Part shown: in pieces, positions 11,101-26,100 of the stretch
Layout: every line of letters begins with the position of its first letter
Numbering within the stretch: position 1 is the stretch's first letter
Source: Panopea generosa
Lineage: Eukaryota; Mollusca; Bivalvia; Adapedonta; Hiatellidae
Assembly (NCBI GenBank): GCA_029582155.1
Contig: CM055901.1
Location: forward strand, 45,103,580-45,167,579
Direction: 5' to 3'
Length of the DNA stretch: 64,000 nt
Made by a program: the position numbers and the translations under genes
Notes under the pieces: generated by a model
What the model was told of the DNA's origin: nothing
The model's input: only the letters and a program-made list of their open reading frames with translations
Database searches by the model: none

Positions 11101-14100
11101 TTTCCCAAGCTAAATATAGCATAACAATCCCACAATTCAACATTTTGCTTCATAAATTATCTAAAAATATAACAATGACAGTTGGCATAAAAAAATGTCT
11201 GTCTTCAATTCACTTTTATTTCCAGGAAAAACTAGAGCTATCACTGAAGGTGATGAAGACCCCCGAACGCCACCATGACAGAAAATGGTTTACCATTGTC
11301 ATTATATTCTACCATTGTATGAAGTTTGATGAAATTCCATCCAGTTCTTTAAAAGTAATGCTCCGGACAAGGGAAATATATCAAAGGGCAATAACTCTGT
11401 AATTAGCAAGAATAGAGTTATGTTTTTTGTACACTGCACTTCCTCTCATTATATTCTACCATTGTATGAAGCTTGATGAAATTCCATCCGGTACTTTTCA
11501 AGTTATGCTCCGGACAAGAAAAAATATCAAAGGGCAATAACTCTGTAATTAGCAAGAATAGTTATGTTTCTTGTACACTGCACTTCCTCTCATTATATTC
11601 TACCATTGTATGACGTTTGATGAAATTCCATCCAGTACTTTTCAAGTGATGCTCCAGAAAAGGAAAATTGCAACGGACAGACCGACCGACTGACCGACCG
11701 ACCGACCGACCGACAGACCGACCGACAGACCGACCACAGGGTGACTCCAATATACCCCCTCAAACTTCGTTTGTCGGGGGTATAAAAATGCAGCACTGCT
11801 ATAAGTAACCCGTATTGCGTGTACAGCAGGTTAAGGGTTAATTCAATTAATAATCCATACAGATGATACTGTTAGAAAAACTACATGTATAACAAAATTT
11901 GGATGGACTTGGCCAAGAAATGTAAGAGACACAGAACTCTAAACACAGCTAACACATAAATATTCCTATATGGCTAGACAGACATCAACACAAGGATCAC
12001 TGAATACTCTTTCATTCTTCAATCAAATAGACAGGCTAAGATAAAATCCAGTAAATTCACTCACCACAGTAAATACAACACAAGTAAAGACAAGTATGCT
12101 TGTCCACAGGTTAGCTATTAACATCAACGTGACCACAAACACACAGCCAGCAGCCAGCGCCAGGTTACGGTACAGTTCACCTTTCAACACCTGGACAAAT
12201 AAACAACAGAAATACAGTATTTATAATGTACTTGAGCAAAGACAGTGGATTCATTTAGATTTGTTCCGTCTTCCTTCACCATCAAAACTGGATATCACAA
12301 ATAAAACTTGTTATGTGTAGTGAACTCTGTAACTGTTTTTTTTTCTCATATACATGTAGTACAAAGGTCAAGTTGCACAGGACACAAAAGTCATTTATTA
12401 GCTAAACTGATTGTCTCACTGGGGTGCTACTGAAATGTGAATACTGGACACATGCATGTAAATTGACGACATAATGAAGAAATTACCGGTATGTTTTTTT
12501 TTATTACACTTTATTTCTTTTATTCCTTTCTGACCTTTTTTTGTTTTATTTCATAATATTGTTTAAGAAAAATTGTTAAAATATGTCATTTTAATATTTA
12601 TTGAAAACATCATAAAAAAGTGCAGGCGACGGGCCAAATCTAATGTTAAAAGAACTTAGGCCCAACCCCATTTCATATTGAAATAAAACATATCTAAACT
12701 AAAACCTGTTGTTATGTGTTAAAAATGGTGTTAAACCACATTAAAGGAGATTATAATAAACAGGTCGTATTCAAATATAACATTATCAAAAAACAATTTT
12801 GCACACTGAATAATTTAATGACATAGATGACTATATTTTACATGATTTTTATAAGTTCATACCAGAAATATGAAACCAGCTAACACAATTTACCGGTATT
12901 TGCCCAAAGTACTATAGCCTTCAGTTTACTATAAAATTGCCATTTTTTCATCATGAATTTTTTTTCTCTGTTGTTTTATGGAAATTCCTTTTACATTTTT
13001 TATTTGTTTTATACAGTACATGAGATTAAATAACACAAAAATAATTTTTTTTTGAAACCACAGTTGTACATCACAAGAATATTCATACCACATTAATATA
13101 TTAACACCTAAAAAATAAAAAAATTCAAGGGTTTTACGCCATTTTCAACACATTTCAGGTTATATATGGCATATCCAGTTTTATTGGTAGAGGATTGATT
13201 AATTGATTGAATATTTAGCGTCATTTTTATGCCATCAAGGGCTAACAGACGTATTGGTAGAGGAAGACATCATAATGAATCCGAGTAGAACCAGTAACTG
13301 GCACACTTTCTCACATAAAGTTTTTGGAGCAACCCAAGATCTTAGTAGTGAGAAGTAAGCTTTTAATTTACTTTTTTGACCAACCATGCAACCATTATAT
13401 TATTTTCAATTTGTAACCCAATAAATAAAACTTTTTTTCATCACAACTAAACCTTATACTGTAGAAGTATTTGAATTATAGCAAAAGTAACAGCCATCAA
13501 AATTAACATTGTTGTAAATGGTTAAAATGATATACTTAAAGTGCAATTTTTGTTTTTATCTGTATTTTCTATCATTAAGAATAGTTTTAATACTATCAGT
13601 ACACATGTATATTTACATTAATAGCTTTATTTTCTAGAATTTGGAAGCATGTCTGACTATCAATCCAAAGGTCATGAATCCCCGACTGGGCAGTCTCTGT
13701 GATTATGATATACAACATTGTCACTCATAATCATTCTTTTCTCACCGCTGAAAAGTTATTAGTTACTTACAAAGGTGGGGTGTGTCTGTGTACTGGTTAA
13801 ACTTCCTTCCAGGTTCCCAACTGATCATCTGCCCTCAATGGCATAAAAATGACGCTAAATATTCAATAAATTATCTGTAAGACATACAACATAGCTGCTG
13901 AACCTGCTGCCATACAGTGACCCAAACAATGTGCACTTTGTTCTGATAATTTTTTATATACTTACCTTGTTAGTTTCATTGTTTAGATATTTAAAGCCGT
14001 AGCAGAAGCAGCGACCATCACTGAAACTCACATCGTCTAGGATAGTTCTAAGGCTTTCCATTGCCTCTATATCTCCAGCAGAACTGGATTGTCTTGTATG

Positions 14101-17100
14101 AACCAATGGAATGTATGTTCCCTGTGAGAAAAAAAAGTTCTTAACTCAATAGATGTTTTTGTCACAAAAAAACATATGTCTCTCACTTCCTGTCCGTGCT
14201 TAAAGTAAAATCTTTAAGGATTTCGCAATAATTTGGCATATATGCTTACCATACCAAGATGGTGTGCAGAGTGCAGCTTCAAGCAATGTTGGTTCCAAGT
14301 CAATATTGTTCTCGGTGGTCAAAAGTCAGTTAGACAGTATTTTGTGTCAGCTTCATATCTTTTTAATTACTTAATGAATTTTGCAATTACATGGTTCAAA
14401 TGCATGTCACAAAAGATATGCAGCAGGCAGATTTTGTGACAGATGTATGAATGGATTACAGATGGACAAACAGATATATGGATGCATATTCTTCACATCA
14501 TCTTGAAGTCCTCTCAATATGGCAAGCATTTGTGTCACATTTTAAAAATCATGCATTCAAAAGTTACTGAGCAAACTAGATTTGTGATGGACAGACTTCC
14601 AAGCTAAAAACAATATGTCTCCCCTGAAAGAGAGGGGAGGGAGGACATAATTAAATGTAAGTCAAACTATAAAAAAAGATGTATAGTATATTTTACAAAT
14701 GGTTGGTTATAACGTAAATGGGAATTTATCAGGATTTTTCCAAATTTTAAAATTGGCTATAAACCATATTTTCAAATGTACCATGCCTATATATACTCAC
14801 TGATTCCATACTGCAAAAAATGATAATTATCTATTTAAACATGCCAAACTGATATATTAAAAGGGATTTCTTAACTTGGGCTACGCACCTAGGTAAGACT
14901 AAACTAGATTTCCCACTTAAAATTGCAACATATTTTGTGACGTATTAAATGAGTCACATGATTTCATTTTGATTTCAATTTGATAAGTCACACAGGTCTA
15001 CACGTAGTAAAATTTGTTTCGTCCAAATGATGTCAAACAGTTTTAAAGTGTTGCCTATTTTTAGAATGGGGATTTTGTTTCAAGTTTATCAGTCAAATTT
15101 AAACATCAATTTTGACACATTTTGGTGGATCTGACATACCAAACCAATCAGATTTTTATTTGTTAATGATATTGAAATGCTTTTTATCCATTTTGATATT
15201 TATTTTATTTTTCATGACATTTTAAGCATTTTTTCCTGATATATTCCCTTTAAAACATGTATATTAACATTGGCCAGATTTTCAGTCACCAGTAGACTGG
15301 TACAGTGTTTGTATTTCTCAGAGAGAGATCACCTAATTCCTTCTGGAATTAATCTCAATGGAATAACAATGCTTCTTGTAATAGTATATGCAAAAAACTT
15401 TCATGTCAACAGATAATGTGTAAGGTAGTCTGGAGTGGGTGGAGTGATTGTAAGTAAATAATGTCATCATTACCACAAGTTTTGGAGGTATGGAGTTGTC
15501 AAACTTGATGAATGGACCAAATGATCTCCCTGCTCTCTGTTGTAAGAAGTATATCAACAGCTTGTGTAAACTTTCGCTAGACTGAGGGTAGCCATCTGTA
15601 ACCATAGTAAAGAAACATTATGTATCATTTCATTATACTTTACAGTAGAGGTGTAACGATCAATCATGATTCACCTTTCCACCCTCGATACAATTGTCAG
15701 ATATTGTGCATTGAAATTCCATTCTTGATGAAACATAAAAAAATAGCTAATAAAAACTAACCAACATTAAAATCGGGTTTTTTGAAAAATCAAGATGAAT
15801 TTTCAGATAAACTGGCTAAACACGTGGCGAATATTACAGACAGCATTTCCTTCCAACCTGGTTCTATCCCACTATGCTTATTTCATCATTCTCGCAGTTA
15901 TGCAGTGCAATAAGTTCTGTTGTTCTCAGTTAATATGAACATAGTTATTACAGTGCACCTTATTAAACAAGCATGGCGATTGCATAAGATACAGTTTAAA
16001 AATCAGTATCATGATGCGCATTGCACTGTGACATAGATTTGCAATACACATCGCCTTTTATTTTCACAGGCGATATGTATAGTGACAGGTATCGTTCTGA
16101 AAATGAAGTATCGTGATACTCATCGCAGATGAAAAAGAATAAAAAATGAACAACACTACTTTACAGTAGTTAATCAATTATATAACAGTATCCACTTCTA
16201 TTAAGAAGACACATGTCTAAAAGTCCCAACTGCCATACATGTATAAAGGCTGCAAGATGGCTCTGGGGCAGATTCAATATAATTCACTACATGATTTAAA
16301 TCAGAGAACCTTTTTTCAAAATTTCGGTTATCAATGCATTGTTTTTGTTATAATGTTGCATACTACTAGGTTATTGTTAATACATTTAATTGCCAAAATA
16401 ATTAATTTCCAAAAAGTGTTTGTTGTTTGCAATTTGATAAAAATGTTTAACTCCAACTGCTAAAAATTTGAAACTCGAGGGAGATGCACTCTATACACAT
16501 GGATCTGTGTTAATTCACCATCAGCAGATAGCCTAGTCTAGCGTTTTGATAGTCTCCTTTTACAAATATTAACTACACTGGCAGTAAAAATTGTGGCTTT
16601 AAGCAGCCACACTTTGAATTTACAAGGACCACTTGTGAGGCACATGCAGTGTACGTAGCCATTGTACCAGGCCTGTAAGTTGTGTGAAATTAATGTACCA
16701 AGACTCATGTCAGCAGGAACAAAACACAATATTTTATATTAATGGAAATAATTAAATTTTAAAATTTTTGTTTTTAGTTACATCAAAAGGAGATTATTAT
16801 GAAAAACAAAAATTCATTTTCTCATAAAGCAGTAGTTCCTGGTCAACTACGTTTAATTTATATTATAAATTTACTTTAGCTCAATTGTGAAGAAAGCTCT
16901 GAGCTTACAAAAATGGTGCTTGAGTCTGTTTCCTGGTAGACCCAGAACTAAGTGTTCTCTGAGCGGCAAAGTACCACCATTGGATCTGTGGGGTAGTCAC
17001 ATAATGGGGGTTATAAATAATCCTTGTTTCATATTCTTTAAAAATGTATTTTCCTTATTTTGCTCATTTTTTTATTTGAACATTTTGATAGCACTGTAAT

Positions 17101-20100
17101 GTTTGAATAGTAAATTTAGAAAAAAAAAATTGATGCTTAGAAATTGAGGTAAGAATACATGGTTTCAGAAGTCTACTTTCACTTTGTCAGCAGTGTACAC
17201 TTTGAGCAAAAAAGAAATCTCTTATATGACACTTGACCACTACTTTTCTCGTCATATTTTAATAATGCAGAGGTTTACAAACAGTAAAATGTAGGTTTCA
17301 CTTCATTCATTTGGGTCTCTCTATGAATGACAAGCCTTCAAACTTTTAGTATTTACTATAGAATAAAGAACAAAAATCAATAGTGGGTCTACACCTGAGA
17401 GGCCATTGCGTCAAACATCACCTGATGCCCAATTAATGAATTTATTTTTAAAGTGTAAAACGATATACTGTATATATTGTAATAGTACACATAATTCATT
17501 AAAATGCTTTTTTTTAAGTTATTTCCTTTATGTTTTACACTTAACATGATTAATTTTCTCTAAATCTTTTCATCTATTCAATAACTTACTGGTATCTGTT
17601 TCCATTGTAATAAAGGAATCATTAGTGGTTTGGAGGTAGTTGATAAACGCAGGGTACCAGAAATTGATGGATCCTTTCTGTATGTAAGGATCTGCATTCA
17701 TGTCGACAGCCATTTTCTCTAATCTGTGTCGGCTGTCGTAGTAATTCACCTGGTCTGAAGCAGTAATGAAAATCTCATATTGTGGTACATCGTCATTCAT
17801 CAAATTATATCAAAGCTACTTAGGCTAATATTAAAATGATGTTTGTTTGCCATCTCCTGATCCTAGTTTTCAAATTTGGGTAGTTTATACTAATGTATTT
17901 TAGCTTGATTGTAATGAAAACTCCGAGCTTATATTAATATCTCTCGAGTAAGCTTCCTGGATAAAACTAGTACTGAGTGTTGTTTTATGAGAGGGATCAG
18001 GTTGAGTTGGGGATCTAACCGGCAACCTCAGGCATGAGCGGCCAACACTCTATCTATTACACTATCGCCACCACCTTTTTGGGTGGGGGTGGGGGGTAGG
18101 TAATAGGGAAAAAGAGGGTATTCAATATCCATAAGTGGTATCCATAAAAAAAATGCAATAAATGTCATACACATATATGCAAATGTCTAGGTAAATTATG
18201 AAAAATAATACAGTTTCCAAAATTTAAAGAAAAAAAATTTCAGTAGAGCTTTTTTAATAGGTAGGTAGGGAGACAGAAAATAAAATTTAAGCTTGCAGAA
18301 TTTCTTTCCTATATAGTCAGTCATTATTTTTTCTATAGCTATGCATGCTTTAACCCAAGCATGGTGTCCTATTCAAAAATATTAGGTAAGTACTGGTGAG
18401 TATTGTAATAATTGTTTCCTTTCTGTATTTGTGAACTACATGTATCAACAAACCATTGACTTGGTCCTATCAGTCATTAATAGTTTATAAAAACCATGGG
18501 AAGATAAATCTGTTTGCCACAAATATCCATGTTCATTTCAATGTTTATATAATTTATAGAATTAAACTACCTCCAGTTTCTGCCCAAACACAGAATATTT
18601 CAACTGTAGTAATTACCTACAATAGGGTTAAGATTAAATTGAATATTTAACGTCATTTTATGCCATCGAGGGCTAACAGACATTCAGTTAACCTAACCAC
18701 CGTTTCCTCAGATCCTGGAAGGTTAACCAGTACTTGAGCACATACTTTCTCCGCAATTACCGATAATTTTCCCACTTAAATTAGCGGTGAGAGACGAAGA
18801 AACTGAGACACAATGTTGTATATGTACCATCACAGAGATTGTGACCGAGTGGGGATTCGAACTCACGACCCCTGGATCAGACACCCTAACAACTGAACTA
18901 ATCAAGACTGGTATATACAGTAAAGAAGAGATAAATGAGTATTGCTTTATCATAGCTACATAGTTTTGATACAAAAAATATATGTCATGAGTTAATTACA
19001 TTTTTTACGCTTTTTTTAAAATCAAAAAAGTCTTTGTGAAAAAGATTTTTTTGTTATAGCAAATACAACTCTAGAATTACACTAGTAAATTAAGTATACA
19101 AAGTTCTAATATTTCTTTCAACTAATGAAAATATAGCTGCCAAAACATATTCCTTAGATCTTAATATGGTAAACATGTGTCAAGTAATTTAAAAATCCCT
19201 TCATGCATATAAAAGTTATAGAGCGTATACAATCTGTGACGTCGGACAGACATACGGACGAACAAACATCTAGTTGAACACAATATGTCTCCCTCAATAG
19301 GAGAGGGGGAGACATAGTAAAGAGACATTTTTAAATCAAAATGGTGGTCCAATGAAACAAAAGAAAAACTTCAGTGATGGTTCAAGTGATTATTTTGGAT
19401 AATTTGTGTGAACTTATATTTTTGCAAATATTTGAGATTTGCAAGCATTACCACTTACACAGTAGATACAAATAAACAGAATTGTGAAGTTAACGTTAAC
19501 AGCAGATGGCTGCCAACACACAGATTGTTCTTATTAGACGTCCAACCAATGGACAGCCACTTTTTTTAAGGGGAACTAACTCTTACTTATACATACCACA
19601 ATAGACAGCAGAGTCGTACCCCCTGTCTGGGTAAAACTGTTTCTGTACATTGACATAGGCAGTTGCATAGGAGTCGCCAGGTATGTAGTTGTTGAGATCA
19701 AAATCTTGACGTAACTGTGTAAAACTCCAGATATTTACGCTCGTCAACCCTATAGTTACCACCACAATAGATATCTGTAGTAGAACAGAACTGCAGTTAG
19801 TAACAGCAAATGCTTTCTCCGTTAGTTTGTTTGAACATTTAGTGTCATTTTCTTGCCATCAAAGGCTGACAGATGATCAGTTAACTAGTAATCAAATCTA
19901 CTGCAGTGGTTAACAGTAGATTTCAAGGAAAAAAGTAAGAATTGTTTTCTGCTGGCCTAGGGATTTAGCGTCAGTCTTTTACATCACTCCATAGACTGGG
20001 TCTTCCTATTATTTATAAACACAGGATTGCATAGTGAGTTACGAAAACCCTTTTTATTTCCATTATATTTACATCTATAAATAAAAGATATAGCTGATAT

Positions 20101-23100
20101 TTTAACAAGCAATGTTTTAACAAGTCTTCAGGACTGTTAAACAAAAACATTATTGTTTTATCAGTCATTCAAAAAAAGTGACAGATTGCACAACTTTCAG
20201 ATTGAAAACATGAGTTTTACAGCTCTGTTTATTTCTTCTGAAGCTTTTCTTGGACCATGTTAGGTCTTTTACATTTGTATTATAAACCAATAAACCAAAT
20301 CATATATTAGAGTAAAAATATACAGACTGAAGTTACACGAGTGCTGAATGGTCAAATTTGCTTAGTATGTATCATTACTTGGCACCTCATATTTAGTATG
20401 CTATTTAGTCACTGGCCATACAACATGAAATCAGGGTTGGAAAATTTCTACTCTTCCGCTCGCCATTTGGTCAGGACAAGTAAGATTTAAAACTGACGTT
20501 AATATTTCTTTGATTTTAATCATTCATAAAAAGGGAGGGTAGCTTTTATGAGAAATTTCAAGTCCTGGAAATTCTGTTCTTATCATCATTTCTGGCTTTG
20601 CTATACTGAGTCTAAGGGTTAAAAAGGGTTAAAAATAACTATGACTATCATTTTTTTTTTTATAAATGACATTCATACTCACTTTTGTAGACAGCTTCAT
20701 GAGTGCAGGTGCATAAAACTTCTTAATAAAAGCTGGAACAAAATCCCACTGACTGAACTTGTTTGGTATGTAGTCTTTGTGTACGTAGCAGAAGAACAAC
20801 GCATTACGGTTTTGGTCGATTCTCCGTTGATCCAGCGTGAGACAAGCCACGAAAAATGTTGAGACAAGGAAGTAGAGACCTAGTATACCTAGGGCAGCAT
20901 AGGCACAAAATGCACTTAGAGCTGGAATAACCTGAAAATTTATATATATATTATTTATATACCTTGGGCCCTAGACAAGTGGTCTCAAGATGCCACTCAC
21001 CACGCAGTCGTTTTGGGCTGAACTGTATTCAAACACATGATACAATCATCATGAAATCATAAAGAAATCTAATTTACACTTTTTTTATCACATTGTTTGC
21101 AGTTTTTCACAAAAGACATGTAATGTGTCTGTTGACACCAATGCCCCTGCTACTGAACGAAAAAATTAAGTTGAAAAATTTGACCAATGTTGACAATTAT
21201 TAAATTTAACATTTATTTTATAATTACAAAGGTACACATGAAATATTAATTAAATTTATATACTCCAGAAGTTATTGATCAGAAACAAAGTGTGCCATTA
21301 GAGGAATAAAGTATAAAGTGTATATGAAATAAGAAGGCACTTGGTACTTTTTTGCACCAATGGTGCAAAATATTTTATCAGACAAACATTGTAACAATAC
21401 TTAAGTGGCTTCTTTGTGCCCAGCCAATTACTTGTGTGGCTAAATTTTACCTATACAACAGATTTTAGCCACATAAAAGCATTTTTAAGTGTCAAGAAAC
21501 AGCCACATCATTATTTTATCAACTGTTTTCAACCGTCCAAAAAAATTACTAACCCTAGACACTTTAAAACCCATCTGTGTGTGGACAGGGGTAATACCTA
21601 TTGCCACTTCACCATTCTCCGTATTGTAGAGGCATAAAGATGTGGCTAAATAAATATTTATTATACAATGTATTTAAGAAATTAAACGCATAATAAAATA
21701 ATGAACAAAATTCAATGCAAAAAAACAACTTTAAACCTACTGTAGATCCACCAATACCAAATGCAACAATATCTGTAATGGATGTGACAGTAATGGATAC
21801 TCCAGAATGTTTCAGGGAGATGGCTATTCTCTCTTCTAGCTTCAATTTACGCTCCTCCTCGCTGAGATTCTTGTATGCTCCAACTATCACAAACATGTCA
21901 TCTACACCAATACCTGCATTTATCAATAATGAACAAAGTTTATATGATAAGTTATATGAATAAATGGAGTAAATAATTATCAAACTAAAATAAAAAGGCC
22001 AATATGGATACACTTATCAGAAGTAAATCAAGCTCTTTCAGAGAATGTTTTAGGTCTATTTTTAGAAGTCACCATTCCAAAGAAATTAAGAAGGGATATA
22101 TTATTTTCAAACCTTGCCAATATATTCTAATGCATCCCTGTGGTAGACAATATGATAATGTGACAATGATAAAAAATAATCATAAAACCTTTCAAAATCC
22201 ATCATTCAACAAGTTTTGATAACGTAAAGTAATACACTTCAAACACACTGATACAGTCGAAACTCATTATCTCGAGGTCGCCTGAATCGATATTCCGGTA
22301 ATGTCAATATTTTTTGCCAGTCCCGACTTTTCCCCTTCTTTACTTATATAAATAAACTCCTTATAACTCGATATTGTCTCTGTCGATACTCCTGATATCA
22401 CGATCCCAGTTTTAGACCCCTCCTTTAAACTCCTTTTATTGATAGTTTGTCACGGTATATTTATTGGTGACATAATACTGTGTGTTTTTCCACGCCGTGT
22501 GCCATTTTTCACAGTTTGTTTATGATGCAACACTAATTACCGGTCAACGACAAAGGTGTCAGTTTTAAGGAATTACAGAACATTGCAAATATCGTGTCAT
22601 CTAATTGGGTGATTGTTAATTTAGTTTAAATATCACTTGACTCAATCAATCAGCCTCAACTTATATCTCGTACTGCCTAGAAATTCAAAGAAGTAGCCAG
22701 ATATTAGCATTTATCACGACTGTGTAATTCTACTGCACAGACTGTAATATGAAAGCAAAAGTACAATTGATGTGCGACAATTTTATGGGTTGCGTTACGT
22801 TCGCTGAAACATTTTATTTATTTGTAAACGTTTGATTACAGAAGTGAACTGAAAGACATTTTCATTTTAAACGTCTGCTAAGAGATTAAACGCCTCTGCG
22901 AGCTGTTTGCATGTGTTTAATCATGTGACTTAATTGGAAGTGAAGGGACAAAGTCGAGTAGACCGATTTCTGTTTACGTTTCGTTTGTTAGCTCATCGTT
23001 TGCATTTATAAACAAAGTAGACAGGTTTAACCGTGCTGAACACAGCCCAGGTGATGAAAATAAATATTGCTTTTAAGACAAAATCTATGTCGATATTCGG

Positions 23101-26100
23101 ATATCTCGAGATTTTTTGGCAGTCCCTCCAATATCGAGATAACAAGTTTCAACTGTAAATAAAAGAAACAGATGCCCCTCACAATTGAAGGAAGGGTTTA
23201 TAACTCCAATAAAATTTGAACAATGATGACAAAAATTGAACTTGACCTGTATTCTATAATTATACAAGTGCACGAAATATTAAATACATAAACCATTTTT
23301 CTAGATTGACGATGGAACGAACAGAGGTAACATTTAATGCCCACATCAACATTCTTTGAAAGGCCAGGGCATAAAAATACAAGAGCTCTTAAAATAATAC
23401 AATGAGCCCACTATTACAACTTTATTTATACAAGCAATTTCATTATATGATTACTCACCTAATAACAGAAAGGGCATGAGAGCATGTATCGGGCCGTAGA
23501 TAAATCCAAACATCATCGCCAACCCATAACAGAACAAAATTGCCAAACCAATACTCAATATACCAGCCAGAGAAACATATAGCTGTAAACAAATAAATCA
23601 ATATTAACATGGGACAACCACTAGTAGTTTAATACACATCATCCAGCATCAATTACTTTGTATAAAATGGATTAATATCAACCATTACGCATATTTATAT
23701 TAAGTTGATACTTTTTTGGGGCACCATGTCATTCACAATGGGATTCTTAGGAGAATCATGTACCAAAAATCGTCACGAAAAATCACTTAAACCATCTTTT
23801 GAAACAATATTCCAGTACCATATTTTGCAGTGCATGTGACGTAGGTTCCCAACCTTGAAAGTAAGACAAGAGTACCTTATTTTCGACCAAGTTAAATCTT
23901 CCCAGTACCAGAATGATGAAGACAAAGACGATGATAAATCCAGCAGTGAGAAGCGAGACATCAGCGTTCACTGCCCCATAGCCCTCGTCATCAAAACTGT
24001 AAATACACCATACACATAGTAGTATCAAGGTAAATACAACATACATATAGCAGTTACAAGGTAAATACACCATACATATAGCAGTTACAAGGTAAATACA
24101 CCATACATATAGCAGTTACAAGGTAAATACACCATACATATACATGTAGCAGTTACAAGGTAAATACACCATACATATAGCAGTTACAGGTTAAATACAC
24201 CATACATATAGCAGTAACAAGGTAAATACACCATACATATAGCAGTTACAGGTTAAATACACCATACATATAGCAGTTACAAGGTAAATACACCATACAT
24301 ATAGCAGTTACAAGGTAAATACACCATACATATAGCAGTTACAAGGTAAATACACCATACATATATCAGTTACAAGGTAAATACACCATACACATAGCAG
24401 TTACAAGGTAAATACACCGTACACATAGCAGTTACAAGGTAAATACACCATACACATAGCAGTTACAAGGTAAATACACCATACATATAGTAGTTACAAG
24501 GTAAATACACCATACATATAGCAGTTACAAGGTAAATACACCATACATATAGCAGTTACAAGGTAAATATACCATACACATAGTAGTTACAAGGTAAATA
24601 CACCATACATATAGCAGTTACAAGGTAAATAAACCATACATATAGCAGTTACAAGGTAAATACACCATACATATAGCAGTTACAAGGTCAATACAACTTA
24701 CATATAGCAGTTACAAGGTAAATACACCATACATATAGCAGTTACAGGTTAAATATACCATACACATAGCAGTTACAAGGTAAATACACAGTACTCATAG
24801 CAGTTACAAGGTAAATACACCGTACACGTAGCAGTTGCAAAGTAAATACAACTGAGGTTGAGAAACCACCACAGATGGCTCAAATACAAAACTATGTTTG
24901 ACTGTTATTTTCAAGAGGACATACAATTTATTCAGATTCATTTCAAAATCTTCCTTCATCAATAAACTTTGACTGTATGCCATATATAAACTTTGATGTG
25001 TTGAAAATGTTGTCAAACCCACCCAAATGACCTGATGTGAGAATGACTATTGCTCAGCCCACTGGCTATGTCGTTTGGTTTGTCCAAGGATATACACTGT
25101 AATGTTTACTTAGACATTGTCAGCTTGTCTAAGGAAAATGTCAAATTTGGAAACAATATGTATCGCTGATTGGATTATCAACTTGTTAGATTGAAAGTCC
25201 ACGTCATGTCAGTTCAGTTTCTATGCATATGAATAAACTAACTTCAAGACATATATACAATATAAAAGCTAATGAACAAAAGCTAGAACATATTTGTTAT
25301 GAATGATATACAAGTGTAGACAAAAATAATTCTATTAAGCTTACGTTCTGGTTGCATACACATAAGCATTTAAGGAGTAATGCCTTTCAACATTGGCCAG
25401 GGCTATCATCTGTTTCTCCCAGTCCATAGCTGCCTCCTCCAACTACAATGTAACAAGAACAGTGATAGTTCTGTTGTTACACAAGTAGGAATATATCTCA
25501 TTTGCATGTTATATGACACAGGTAATCAATTCATCTGCATTATTTTATTTATTTCCATAAGAAAAGCTCTACAAATATCATGCCACTGTAAACACAGCCT
25601 CTTACTAAAAATAGCATTATTTATTCACAGACACTAAAGTCTAAGCCAAATTTTAATTATCACGTTTTTCATTTAAATATTACTTAACAGTACTGAAATT
25701 ATAGAAGATAAGAACAATACTCAAAAATATGGTAAATACAGCAATTTTAGTAAGTGCAAGGGCAATAACTGTGCATGTAATAAAGTCAGCTACACAAAAT
25801 GTATGTTGTGCACATTCACACTTGATGTTGTTCATGTATGTAAAGTTTTAAGTCTAATGGCCTGAAAACTGTGAAAGTAGTTTGTGCCATATAAACTGAA
25901 ATATAGTAAATACAGCAAAATTTGTTTCTCACACGTCTACACTTGATATTGATCATGTATGCAATGTTTCAAGTTTATTTGCCTGAAAACTGTGAAAGTA
26001 GTTTTTCCAAAAATACAGCAATATGGTAAAATATAGCAATTCTAATAAGTGCCAGGGCAATAACCCTGAATGCAATTTAATCTGCACCACAAAACTATTG

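Noticed and set aside
10625..11153. Repetitive open frames on both strands across the 43-bp array
   Set aside because: They follow the tandem repeat in several frames at once and have no non-repeat coding flank.
11562..11796. Arg/Ser/Gly/Val-rich frames on the minus strand
   Set aside because: They are translations of the (CGAC)n run within a pearl-like element.
21345..21375. Short hairpin around 'ttttgcaccaatggtgcaaaa'
   Set aside because: Only about 9 base pairs, not conserved elsewhere in the window, no link to a gene.
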